Shown here in pieces: positions 10,356 through 19,317 of a DNA stretch of 64,000 bases. Source of the DNA: JAJPKK01 sp963824905 (lineage in GTDB: Bacteria; Pseudomonadota; Alphaproteobacteria; Rhizobiales; Xanthobacteraceae). The position numbers and the translations under genes are program-made. The DNA is taken from NCBI GenBank assembly GCA_963824905.1, contig CAWGRH010000004.1:124001-188000 (forward strand), written 5' to 3'. The notes below the pieces were generated by a model. The model was not told the DNA's origin. It ran no database searches and worked only from the letters and a program-made list of their open reading frames with translations. Numbering within the stretch: the first letter of the stretch is position 1; every line of letters begins with the position of its first letter.

Positions 10356-11732
10356 CTAACGGCTTGTCCCCGCACGAGGGAAGCCGCGAAAAAAGTCGGG
10401 CTTGCGCTCCGAGAGCCTGACATAGGCGCCGAGCGCATAGTCGAGCCATCCGCGGATATAGTCGCAGGCGGGCCTGCCCCGATGAATCACTTCGTAGTGG
10501 CATCCGCCGCCGCAGAGATAGCGCGCCCAGCAGCTGTTGCACGGCTCCTGCCGGTCGACGGCGCGCTCGATGAGCCACGGCCGCTGCCGCTCCCGGTCGA
10601 CGCCCTCGTCGACATGTCCCATGGCGCGCGCATCGTCCTCGACGAACCGGTGACACGCGAACAGCCCGCCGGATGCCGACACGCCGAAATATCCGGCCCC
10701 GGCGCCGCACGGATAAGGCCGGTGCGTCCCGCGATGAATCTCCTCCAGCGCCGTCGTCATGTTGGCGAAGGGATAGGCCTCGCCCGCCGCGACCCTGCGC
10801 TCGAACTCGCGCCCGCACGCGATCATCTCGTCGAGCAGGACTTGCAGGTCGGGCGCCTGCATCTCGCCGCGTCCGCTCGGCGCGCTCAGCATCGGAGAAA
10901 AGCCGACCGAGCGGAAGCCGAGGCCGATGAAATGGTCAAGCGTAGCCCGGAGACCGAGATTCGCCGGGGTCACCGTCACGCGTGCGGATACCTGCATCCG
11001 ATGCTGCCGCTCGAGCAATGGCTGCACCCTCGCGATGATGCGGTCGTAGCTGCCGCGGCCGCCCTTTGCCGGACGCAGGCGGTCATGAACTTCTCCGACG
11101 CCGTCGAGACTTATCGTCACGGCAAAGCCGTAGCGTTCGAAGAAGTCGCCGTCATCGGGTTTGAGCAGCGTGCCGTTGGTCGTGATCGAAAAGCCGATCG
11201 GAATGTTTCGCTCGTCGGCGATCCCCGCCGCGAGCGCGGTCGCCCGCCGTATCAGGGCGCGATTGACCAGCGGCTCGCCGCCGAGAAACGCGAGGTTGAC
11301 CCGCTCGCCCGGGCTCGCCTGCGCGAAGAGACGCCGCACCGAGGCCTCCGCCACCTCCCACGGCATGTCCCGTGAGGGTCCGCCGAAACTGCCGCCCTCC
11401 GCGTAACAATAGGTGCAGCCGAGGTTGCAGCGCTCGGCGACGGCGAGCGAGAGCGCCCGGAGCGGAGGATCGCGGAGTGGCGCGTTGCCGACGAAGCGCC
11501 TGAGGCCGAGGCCGTGCTTGGCCAACAGGGCCCGCGCCGCGCCCGCACCCTCCCCGGAGGCCGCTGCAAGCGCCCGGCCGAGGCCGTCGTCTATGCTGAA
11601 TATCTGCGAACCGTCGACGATCAGGAGATGAACAGCGCCGGCGGCGTGGAACAGATGGAAGTCCTTCTCCGCGATCGACGGGGCATCCGCCCGGGACCGA
11701 AATGCGAAGCCGGTATCGAGAGTGGCGGTCAC
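10356..11732 (-). CDS. radical SAM/SPASM maturase (QhpD/anSME-like)
   Basis: This 458-residue radical SAM protein carries the cluster-binding motif CNLGCTYC (Cys102, 106, 109), the SAM-binding GGEPL strand (LAFLGGEPLVNR) and a C-terminal SPASM region with CGAGAGYFG, FACHRF, CNSCWARYLCGGGCHYE and CDY, fitting two auxiliary Fe-S clusters. Enzymes of this group modify peptides, for example QhpD making thioether links in quinohemoprotein amine dehydrogenase or anaerobic sulfatase maturases. The N-terminal ~90 residues may be a peptide-recognition domain. Its GTG start overlaps the TGA of the upstream LodA-like gene (GTGA), so translation is coupled. It most likely modifies the LodA-like protein; this is inference from context. 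Confidence 0.88.
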   Translation of the reverse strand: MTATLDTGFAFRSRADAPSIAEKDFHLFHAAGAVHLLIVDGSQIFSIDDGLGRALAAASGEGAGAARALLAKHGLGLRRFVGNAPLRDPPLRALSLAVAERCNLGCTYCYAEGGSFGGPSRDMPWEVAEASVRRLFAQASPGERVNLAFLGGEPLVNRALIRRATALAAGIADERNIPIGFSITTNGTLLKPDDGDFFERYGFAVTISLDGVGEVHDRLRPAKGGRGSYDRIIARVQPLLERQHRMQVSARVTVTPANLGLRATLDHFIGLGFRSVGFSPMLSAPSGRGEMQAPDLQVLLDEMIACGREFERRVAAGEAYPFANMTTALEEIHRGTHRPYPCGAGAGYFGVSASGGLFACHRFVEDDARAMGHVDEGVDRERQRPWLIERAVDRQEPCNSCWARYLCGGGCHYEVIHRGRPACDYIRGWLDYALGAYVRLSERKPDFFRGFPRAGTSR

Positions 11733-13870
11733 GACGCCGAGGACTTCTTTGCGGCAGATTCAAATGGCCTGAAGAACGGAATGCCGATTCCTTCCTTCGC
11801 GAGAGCTTCGCCTTTTTTGAGAAGCTCGGACATCAATTCACGAGCCTTCGCGATCGGCTCGCTGCTGTGCGCCAACGCCTCGTTCCCCGCCCGCGTGTAA
11901 GCTTCTCTGAGCGCCGCTACGATTTTTTCGATCAGGACCAGCGCCGATTCCGCACCCGGTTTTTCCGGCTTGATGGGGCGGAGATACTTCTCCGGTGCGT
12001 TCTTCCACGGATCGAGTGCGGCCTTGATGTGGATGAAATCGCTCTCATGGCGCATCCCATCGCTCAAGATGCGCAGCGGCAGTTGGATCAGGTCGTCCGA
12101 GTATTGAGCCTGCCGCAGGGTGGCAACGACCCTCGCATACGTGGAGTCGATGAAACCGCGCTCGTGTTCGACGACGATGTAGTCCTCCTGGACGTCCGGA
12201 TCGAGCCGCCGAAGCTCTCGAGGCCGGAATCCCGAAACCGTCTGCGGGTTGTGCCGAACGAACTCGTCGAGCTGTGTGGTGGTGGGTCGATGCGCCAGAC
12301 CGAAACCCGTCTTGCGTGCAGGCTGCATGAATTTATGAATGACCTCGAAGTTCCCGGAAGTGAGGGTGTCCTTCTTCGGCCGCGCCTCGCCCGGTCCAGT
12401 GGGGACCACCTCCGAAGGCACCAGCACCGGAACATATTTCTGGTTCGGCGAGAGTTCCCACAGAAGCTCGTTGGCCCAGCGCAGGTGTTGCATCTCGTTC
12501 GCCGAAATGAGCAGGAGATGCTCGCGGACGAACGCCAGGGCGCCGGAAAGGTCCGGGTCCTCGATCTCGTCGGGGTGGCGCAACGAAAAAAACGCATACA
12601 GATATTCCAGCGCGAGCGTCATCTCGAGTGGAGCGAGCCAGTCATGGAGGACCCCTTTCATCTCCGCGATGTTGCTGAAGGGATTTGCCGTCTCCATCAG
12701 TTCCGGCATGTAGACGGCGCTGATCTCGCGATTTTCCAGGACGATACTGAGCTGTTGCCACGCGCTGTTGATCTGAAAATGGTCGAATTGAAACGGACGA
12801 TTCTTCGGAATCGTATCTGACGCGGCCGCCGACATCTCACGTGATCGGTCGGCGCGCAACCAGTCTACTCCGTTGTTGAGCACGGGATCGGACGCTTCAC
12901 CGCCGGGAAGAAGCTCGCCGGGATAAGGCTCGGGGAGAACGAGGTCGGGATGGTTGGATGCCCAATAGTGGCAGGCGCAGTCACGAAAATCATGCTGCCA
13001 GGGTGAGCACAGGCCTTGCATTAATTCTCCCGGCTGGTACGCGCCGTTGATCACCCCCGTCACCGGATTCGTGAACAGACGGCGCCAGCCCTTCAACGTG
13101 ACCGTCTGACGCCTCCCGCCGCTCTCTTTGGCGCTCGCCTTCTTCGATTTGGCATTCTTATCGTGGTGCCGTCGCAATCTGAGCGTGACCAAGCCGGGCT
13201 CCAGCCCCCGCACAAACCGCCAAACCGCGAGACCACCCAGACCGTTCATGGACAATTTCTTGTTTTTCTGGGTTATCCACTCCAGATACCATTCGCCTTC
13301 CGACAGGGCGTCTCCTTTGTCGCCGACAAGATCGTCGTAGAGCGCTATCGCCACCTCTCGGTCAAACCCGAATTCGCGTTTCATTTCCTTGTACAGGTTC
13401 TCGGTCTCCAATTGCCCCGGCTGCAGATCGGGATCCTCGATCTGGTCGACGTAGGCGAGCACTGCGCCGTAGCGTTTGCCCGGGACCGCCGTGCCGGCCG
13501 CTTCGACGAAATTGAAAACGAGACCCGGAAAGAAGCGCCGGTCGAGGTTGCGCACGTCGAGCTCGAGGCCGGGATAGCAATTCGCAACAGCGTCCTCGGG
13601 CCGGCTGACGACGGGATTGCCCGGAACCGGATAAAAGGCCTTCGCGGTCAGATTGCGTGGAAATATCCGGTTCTCAACCTGCCAATTCAGAGACAGCGGC
13701 GCGTCGACGTGCTGATCCGGGGCCGGAGCCCCCGCGTTTTTGGTACCATCCCTCCGATCCGCTCTCGACGCGACCGGACGCTTTGCCTTGGATGCGGTCG
13801 CGGCGGATTTCGCCTTGCGATGCTTCGCCGAGGTTCTCGCGCCGCGACCTTTCTCTGCTGCCTTCGCCAT
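11729..13870 (-). CDS. LodA-like C-terminal half with candidate CTQ site plus ferritin-like domain
   Basis: This 713-residue protein resembles the second half of LodA/GoxA CTQ-dependent oxidases. After a basic Ala/Lys-rich tail (residues 1-55) come GLELDVRNLDRRFFPGL and, at 289-303, SPWQHDFRDCACHYW, equivalent to the family's PWQAD..C..W region; Cys298 or Cys300 and Trp303 are candidate cofactor residues. Residues ~390-470 add a ferritin-like helix pair (LALEYLYAFF, ISANEMQHLRWANE) similar to VioB-type ferritin-like domains, with Glu/His in metal-ligand positions. LodA itself lacks this extension. It follows the N-terminal-half gene by 22 bases and is coupled to the radical SAM gene. No signal peptide is seen. 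The substrate is unknown. Confidence 0.72.
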   Translation of the reverse strand: MAKAAEKGRGARTSAKHRKAKSAATASKAKRPVASRADRRDGTKNAGAPAPDQHVDAPLSLNWQVENRIFPRNLTAKAFYPVPGNPVVSRPEDAVANCYPGLELDVRNLDRRFFPGLVFNFVEAAGTAVPGKRYGAVLAYVDQIEDPDLQPGQLETENLYKEMKREFGFDREVAIALYDDLVGDKGDALSEGEWYLEWITQKNKKLSMNGLGGLAVWRFVRGLEPGLVTLRLRRHHDKNAKSKKASAKESGGRRQTVTLKGWRRLFTNPVTGVINGAYQPGELMQGLCSPWQHDFRDCACHYWASNHPDLVLPEPYPGELLPGGEASDPVLNNGVDWLRADRSREMSAAASDTIPKNRPFQFDHFQINSAWQQLSIVLENREISAVYMPELMETANPFSNIAEMKGVLHDWLAPLEMTLALEYLYAFFSLRHPDEIEDPDLSGALAFVREHLLLISANEMQHLRWANELLWELSPNQKYVPVLVPSEVVPTGPGEARPKKDTLTSGNFEVIHKFMQPARKTGFGLAHRPTTTQLDEFVRHNPQTVSGFRPRELRRLDPDVQEDYIVVEHERGFIDSTYARVVATLRQAQYSDDLIQLPLRILSDGMRHESDFIHIKAALDPWKNAPEKYLRPIKPEKPGAESALVLIEKIVAALREAYTRAGNEALAHSSEPIAKARELMSELLKKGEALAKEGIGIPFFRPFESAAKKSSAS

Positions 13871-13892
13871 CGCCGACCGTCCCGATCTCGAG

Positions 13893-15641
13893 CTATTTCT
13901 TTTTTCCCTTCGGTGTCTTCGGTGCCTTCGGCGGTTCCCACCGCCGTTCCTTGAACTCGCAGATTCGTCGTGTGCTCGGCGTATCGCCCAAGAGCCCTTT
14001 TCTTCCCTTCTTCTCCAGGGCCATCAGCTTCTTCAGCGCAGCGTATTGGCGAAACGTTATCGAGAGCGAATTCTGGTCGGAGTCCCGCATATAGGGCGGC
14101 ATCCGCATGTCGTGGAGGCCGTCGCGATCGTTGCGCGGATCGCGGAATTCGTGGTTGGAGGTGCGACGACGCGGCAAGCCGCTGAATCGATCGAATGGCG
14201 GGCGGATCAAACGTTGTATGCGTTGGTATTCCAGGACGAGCGTATCGAGAAGCGTATCGATGTCGCAAAGCGGTCCGTGGACGAACCGCGCCGTGGTCGA
14301 GTATGGAACCGGATCGACATTCGCGAGTATCGGAGGCTGTGCCGGGACGTTCGGCGCCGGGGGCCTCTTGAAGAGCTGCGCCGTAATCGAGGAATAATAC
14401 TGTTTTCCAGGCACCTTATCGCCGGCCGTCATCGACAAATAGTTTATATGCGGCGCGCGCGGATACTGGCGCCCGGCCCAGTAGATGTTTTCCATGATCC
14501 CGCGTGTTCTTATCGCGTCGAGATTGATTAATGAAGCGGTTTCGTAAGCCCGCTGGAACAAATCGACGATTTCACGTTCCGTCTGCCGCTTCGTGTCATC
14601 GCTCACATCTACGGGCTTCAAGTCGCGATCGGCGAGATCATCCGCGAGAGAGTTGAAGGGCCGGCGGTCCGGGGCGAAGTCAGGGCAGCTCGAGAGAACG
14701 CGCGCTCTGGCGACGTAACGCTCGCCCTTGATTACCACGCGTGCTTCGATGATGCCGTCGCAGCTGTCGTCGACGACCCCCCAGGAGCGGCTGCTGCCGA
14801 CGTTGGCGCCATCATAGCTGTCCGACGGCAGCGGATCCTGTTGATCGACGGCGTCCATGACGTAACGGGACCACGGAGTGTGAGGGTTGAGTATCCGGTT
14901 TCTCTCCGGCACGATGTCATGCAACCGGCCACCGAGCGTTTCCTTGGGAAGCGCCTCCCCGGGCGGCAGCGGAGATGCCGGCCCGGCGATCGCACTCTCC
15001 GGTCCGTAGACCTCGCCGGTTGCCGGCGTGAAACGCACCCGTAACGTGGACAGGTCAATTCCCATGGCTTTATGCGGGATCGGTTTGATCACCTGAAAAT
15101 GCCCGAGGGGAATCGGACGGTCGCGCGCGACGAGCGGCTCCTCGCCCGGGTTGTGCGGGCTGTAGGCCAGAAGCGCCTTGCGTTCGTGATCGCTCCCGAG
15201 CGCCTTCGCCTCCGCAATGAAGGCGCACGACGCCTTCTGCGTGCGTCGCTGAGCTTTGCGGTTGGCGACGGTTATCGTGTATTCGACGCTGTCGAGAATG
15301 CTGTCCACGGAGACGCCGGCGTGCGTCAGCGTTTCCAAATTGAGCGGCACGTCCTGGCTGGGCTCGGCGCCGTCCGAGATTGTCGCCCAAAGCTCGAAAA
15401 ACGGAGCCACCGGGCGCAGCAGGTCGCCGTCGCGAAATTGGATGGCATTCGGCAGATAGGGGCGCAGCGATCCGTCGGCCACGACCCTGAGAGTCGTCGT
15501 CGGACGGATAACGGTCCGACTGCCGCCATGGATGCTTCTGTCGCTGTCCCAGACGAAGCAGTCGAGCGGCTTATCGCTTCCACCCAGGCGAGCAATGGCC
15601 AAGGGAGGTTGAAAATAAATGCTCGTGATTCTGATTGTCAT
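13893..15641 (-). CDS. LodA-like N-terminal half (split CTQ oxidase subunit)
   Basis: This ~582-residue protein resembles the first half of LodA/GoxA oxidases. Landmarks in order are PPLAIARLGGSDKPLDCFVW at the start, FRDGDLLRPVAPFFELWA, EYTITVANRKAQ, GVVDDSCDGIIEARV with SSCPDFAPDRRPF, and near the end MRMPPYMRDS and RQYAALKKLM. These follow the order in single-chain LodA, whose C-terminal part here is in the next gene. It is therefore likely the partner subunit. The ATG at 15641 follows CAGGAGG about 10 bases upstream; an in-frame extension to 15698 has no comparable site. It is first in the operon, with a 244-base gap upstream that probably holds the promoter. The C-terminus is Lys/Pro-rich. 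Confidence 0.7.
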   Translation of the reverse strand: MTIRITSIYFQPPLAIARLGGSDKPLDCFVWDSDRSIHGGSRTVIRPTTTLRVVADGSLRPYLPNAIQFRDGDLLRPVAPFFELWATISDGAEPSQDVPLNLETLTHAGVSVDSILDSVEYTITVANRKAQRRTQKASCAFIAEAKALGSDHERKALLAYSPHNPGEEPLVARDRPIPLGHFQVIKPIPHKAMGIDLSTLRVRFTPATGEVYGPESAIAGPASPLPPGEALPKETLGGRLHDIVPERNRILNPHTPWSRYVMDAVDQQDPLPSDSYDGANVGSSRSWGVVDDSCDGIIEARVVIKGERYVARARVLSSCPDFAPDRRPFNSLADDLADRDLKPVDVSDDTKRQTEREIVDLFQRAYETASLINLDAIRTRGIMENIYWAGRQYPRAPHINYLSMTAGDKVPGKQYYSSITAQLFKRPPAPNVPAQPPILANVDPVPYSTTARFVHGPLCDIDTLLDTLVLEYQRIQRLIRPPFDRFSGLPRRRTSNHEFRDPRNDRDGLHDMRMPPYMRDSDQNSLSITFRQYAALKKLMALEKKGRKGLLGDTPSTRRICEFKERRWEPPKAPKTPKGKKK

Positions 15642-15885
15642 GGCGACTGCGCCTCCTGCACGTTGGCGCGCCGTTATGGCGACAAAACGAACGGTCAATA
15701 TAAATCAATTCACGCGAACGAGTATCATGCCGACTGCGCTCGCTCGTCAAGCCTTTGGCCGCCTGAGATGTTATTTTAATCCGCCATTTATCCGGCGGCA
15801 TCGCGGGCCGCGCATCGGCTTGGTTCCGTCCCAAATTCGAGCCCGATCTTCAGGCCTGGGCCACGGCCGCAACGGACGCGGAGCC

Positions 15886-18800
15886 TCACGTCAACGCTCC
15901 GAGCAGCGCTCGCGCTTCGACGAGGTCGACGGTATCGGCCCCTTCCGAAAACGACCGATAGATCGGCATGAGGACGCCGCGCGCGCCTTCGCGATCCCGA
16001 TCGGCGAGTTGCCGGGCCTTGGCGACCGCCGCACGCAGCTCGAGGAACCGCGAGTTCTGGCGCCGGGCCACCTCGATGGCGCGATCGATGCTGGCCTCTC
16101 CGGCGGCGGCTTTGCCCTCCGAGATCAGCACGACGCCGCGCACGCGATGCAGCTCCGCCTCGTAGAAACGCTGGTCGAGGGGCTCGATCAAGGCCTGCGC
16201 CGCATCGAGAAGCGCATAGGCGCGCTCGTATTGCTTCACCCCGCCGACGATTTCGGCCTCCAGCAGCAAGGTCTGCGGCACCCAGAGATTGGCGCGCTGC
16301 TCGCCGAGCACTTGCGTACTCTCGTGCATCTGCCGGATGCCGGATTCGATATTTCCCTCCTGCGCCGCGATCCAGCCGAGCATCGGTTTTGCCCAGAGCG
16401 CCCAATAGGACGCATTGTGCTGCTCGGCCATTTGCAACAGCTCGCCCGCCGTATCTCGCAGCGTCTCGATATCACGGCGAAGCATGATCAGGAGGCTCAC
16501 GAAACACAGCGAATAGGCGACCGAATTGAAGTGCCCGAACCGCTTCGCTTCGCCGATCGCCTCCCATCCGGCCTCCATCGCCTGGTCGAGGTGGCCGATG
16601 TGCTGCAAAGCGAGCGCGAGGTGCGCGAGTGCGGCTGTGCGCGGATGTTGGCTGAAGCGGTAGGCGAGTTGCGCGTGCTCCGGCCGGTACAAGTCGTAGG
16701 CTTGCCGCAGATGCTTGCTGCCCTCCACCGTGTCGCCCCGCCACACCAGCGACGACCCGTAGATGCGATGCCCCATCAGCCGCAGCCCGACATCGTCCTG
16801 CTGCTCGGATCGGCGCAGAAACTTCTCGGATTGGTCGAGCGCCGCCTTCATGTCGCCGCGCACATAAGGTATCACCCATTGACCGTACATCACCGGAAAG
16901 GCGCTCTTGTCCTCACCGAGCTTGATGCAGAGGTCCGAGGCCCGCGCGTAGTTTTCCGACAATTCCGGGCTGACGTATCCGCCCGTTGCAATCAAAGGGC
17001 CGCTCAGCTTGATTCTGATGTCGAGCTCGTCGGTATCGCGCTCCCGTGTCTCCTGCCGCGACTTGAGAAGCTCGAGGGCGCGGCCGAGATGGCCGACGGC
17101 TTCGCGATTGGCCGAGCGCCTGATGGCGAGATCTCCCGCCTTGTGCCCCCAGTGGATCGCCCTCTCGATCCGGCCGGCCAGCATGAAATGATGGGCGAGG
17201 ATTTCCGGCTGGGTTTCCGCCGTTTCGGGAAACTGTGTCTCCAGGACGTCCGCGATCCGTGCATGCAGCTGCTGCCGGTTGCTTCGCACGAAGGTATCGT
17301 AGGCGGCGTCCTGAACCAGCGCATGCTTGAACACATAGGTCGCGGTCGGCGGTGCGCCGCGCACGAAGATGAGCTCGGCGGCGACGAGCTTTATCAACGC
17401 GTCCTGAAGCTGGATCTCCCGCAGGGTGGAGACCGCCGCAAGCAGGGCATAGGAGAATTCCCGGCCGATCGCGGCACCGATCTGCGCCACCTCCTTGACC
17501 GTCTCCAGCCGGTCGAGCCGCGCCATGAGCGAGTCCCGCAGGGTCGCGGGAATGGCGAGCGGGATTTGGGGATCGGAGAGCACCAGGGCGTCGCCCTTGT
17601 CGTGCAGGAAGCCCGATTCCAGCACGTTCTTGGTGAGCTCCTCGACGAACAGCGGCACGCCGTCGGTCTTGACGACGATCTGATCGACGATGTCCGTCGG
17701 CATCGTCTTGCCCGCAATCAACTCGATCATGGCCCGGCAATGTCGACGGCCGAGTCGATTCAGGATCAGCGCCGTGACCTGAGGATGCCCGATCCAGCGG
17801 GCCTTGAATTCGGGCCGGCACGTCATGATCAGCAGGGCGGGCAGCTCATGAAGGCGCATGATCATCCGGCCGAGAAGATCGAAGGTCGTCGGATCCGCCC
17901 AATGGACGTCCTCGAAAATCACCAGCGTGGGAGCGATCGTCGCCCGCTCGGCGAGACGCTGGACGAGCGCATTGAGCGTGCGCTCCTTGCGGCGCTGCGG
18001 ATCGGGGTCCGGCGGCGGATAGCGTCCGCCGGTGTCTATCGAAAGCAGCGCGGCGAAAAGCGGGACGACGGGTTCCGCGCCGGTGGTGGAGCGATCGAGC
18101 AATGCCTCGAGCTTGTCGAGCTTGACGTCGGGCGGATCGTTCGCAGCGAATTCCGCCTCGCGCTGGAGCCGGCTGATGATCGGATGGAGGGGACTGTCGA
18201 CGTGGAAGGGCGAGCACTGGTAGAGCGTCGTCGGCGCGCCCGCCTGATTGGCGATACCCTGGCGAAACATCTCGACGATGCGGGATTTGCCGATTCCCGC
18301 CTCCCCGGACAGCAGGACGACTTGCCCTTCGCCCTCGATCGCCTGCTGCCAACGGCCGGCCAGCAGGGCCACTTCCTGATCCCGGCCCACGAAGTCGGTG
18401 AGACTGATGACATGGGCGGCGAAGCGGCTCGCGAGATTGGTCTCCCCGATCACACGCCAGACCGTCGACGGCGCGGTCTCGCCCTTCAACCAGACCTGAA
18501 GCCGCTGGAGCAGGAAGGTCTTGGTGAGGAGCTGGCGCGTCTCATCGGCGATGAGAATGCTGTTCGGCTCCGCCGCGGCCTGGAGGTGCGCCGCACGATT
18601 TGGTGTCTGGCCGACGAGCGTTTTCACCTCGCTCAACGGTATCAGGACATCGCCGCTCGCGATTCCGACACGGACATCGAGCGGAGTCTTGTTGGTGGAA
18701 TTCGAGATGCCGATGGTGCGAATGATGGCCAGTGCGGCCCGCACCGCCCGCTCGGCGTCGTCTTCATGGGCGTGCGGATATCCGAACAGCGCCTGGACGC

Positions 18801-19173
18801 CGTCGCCAATTTTGTTCGAAACGAAGCCGCCGACCTGACGGATCGCCTCCTCGCAGGCTTCGTAATATCCTTTCGTGACGTCGTTGAGATCCTCGAGCTC
18901 GAGCGCGCCGGCAAGAGAGGTCGAGCCGACGATGTCGCAGAAGAGAACCGTGAGGTGCCGGCGCTCCGCGGCCGCGCCGAAGCCTTCGAGCGATTGGGCC
19001 GCATGTGTCGCCGGCCCTGTCGTGCTCAGCGGCGTGCCGCAATGACCGCAAAACTTGGAGTCCGGGGGGTTCGGCTTGCCGCAATGAAGACATTTGTCGC
19101 GTAACGATGCACCGCATTCGGTGCAGAATTTGCCACTCTCTGAGTTTTCCGTTTGGCAGAGCAGACACTTCAT
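15886..19173 (-). CDS. zinc-ribbon / class III adenylate cyclase / AAA ATPase / TPR regulator
   Basis: This 1095-residue multidomain protein begins with two zinc ribbons (CLLCQTENSESGKFCTECG, CLHCG...CGHCG, residues ~3-47). A class III nucleotidyl cyclase domain follows at ~70-240, with metal Asp in LFCDIVGSTSLAG and KIGDGVQALFGYP; the Lys suggests ATP use. An AAA/STAND-type ATPase follows (~265-650) with Walker A SGEAGIGKSRIVEMF and Walker B LVIFEDVHWAD, then a long TPR-like helical region. Proteins of this architecture are thought to be signal-responsive cyclases or ATPases. It is upstream of, and on the same strand as, the LodA-like operon, so it might be co-regulated with it, but the 244-base gap leaves this open. 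The start at 19173 gives the complete first zinc ribbon. Confidence 0.88.
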   Translation of the reverse strand: MKCLLCQTENSESGKFCTECGASLRDKCLHCGKPNPPDSKFCGHCGTPLSTTGPATHAAQSLEGFGAAAERRHLTVLFCDIVGSTSLAGALELEDLNDVTKGYYEACEEAIRQVGGFVSNKIGDGVQALFGYPHAHEDDAERAVRAALAIIRTIGISNSTNKTPLDVRVGIASGDVLIPLSEVKTLVGQTPNRAAHLQAAAEPNSILIADETRQLLTKTFLLQRLQVWLKGETAPSTVWRVIGETNLASRFAAHVISLTDFVGRDQEVALLAGRWQQAIEGEGQVVLLSGEAGIGKSRIVEMFRQGIANQAGAPTTLYQCSPFHVDSPLHPIISRLQREAEFAANDPPDVKLDKLEALLDRSTTGAEPVVPLFAALLSIDTGGRYPPPDPDPQRRKERTLNALVQRLAERATIAPTLVIFEDVHWADPTTFDLLGRMIMRLHELPALLIMTCRPEFKARWIGHPQVTALILNRLGRRHCRAMIELIAGKTMPTDIVDQIVVKTDGVPLFVEELTKNVLESGFLHDKGDALVLSDPQIPLAIPATLRDSLMARLDRLETVKEVAQIGAAIGREFSYALLAAVSTLREIQLQDALIKLVAAELIFVRGAPPTATYVFKHALVQDAAYDTFVRSNRQQLHARIADVLETQFPETAETQPEILAHHFMLAGRIERAIHWGHKAGDLAIRRSANREAVGHLGRALELLKSRQETRERDTDELDIRIKLSGPLIATGGYVSPELSENYARASDLCIKLGEDKSAFPVMYGQWVIPYVRGDMKAALDQSEKFLRRSEQQDDVGLRLMGHRIYGSSLVWRGDTVEGSKHLRQAYDLYRPEHAQLAYRFSQHPRTAALAHLALALQHIGHLDQAMEAGWEAIGEAKRFGHFNSVAYSLCFVSLLIMLRRDIETLRDTAGELLQMAEQHNASYWALWAKPMLGWIAAQEGNIESGIRQMHESTQVLGEQRANLWVPQTLLLEAEIVGGVKQYERAYALLDAAQALIEPLDQRFYEAELHRVRGVVLISEGKAAAGEASIDRAIEVARRQNSRFLELRAAVAKARQLADRDREGARGVLMPIYRSFSEGADTVDLVEARALLGALT

Positions 19174-19317
19174 GTCACATCGTCACTACCGTCTATTGAT
19201 TTACTCCGATTTCCGCACTTTCAGACTCGACAATCACTTTTTCGAGTGGCCTGACCGCAACGAAATTTACGCGATCGCGAACTAAGAACGTATTATTTTA
19301 TCGGGCGGCGATATCTT

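Noticed and set aside
15619..19104. 1161-codon open frame antisense to the cyclase/AAA gene
   Set aside because: It is the complement of a clearly coding gene in GC-rich DNA and its translation is Arg/Leu/Gly-rich with no domain.
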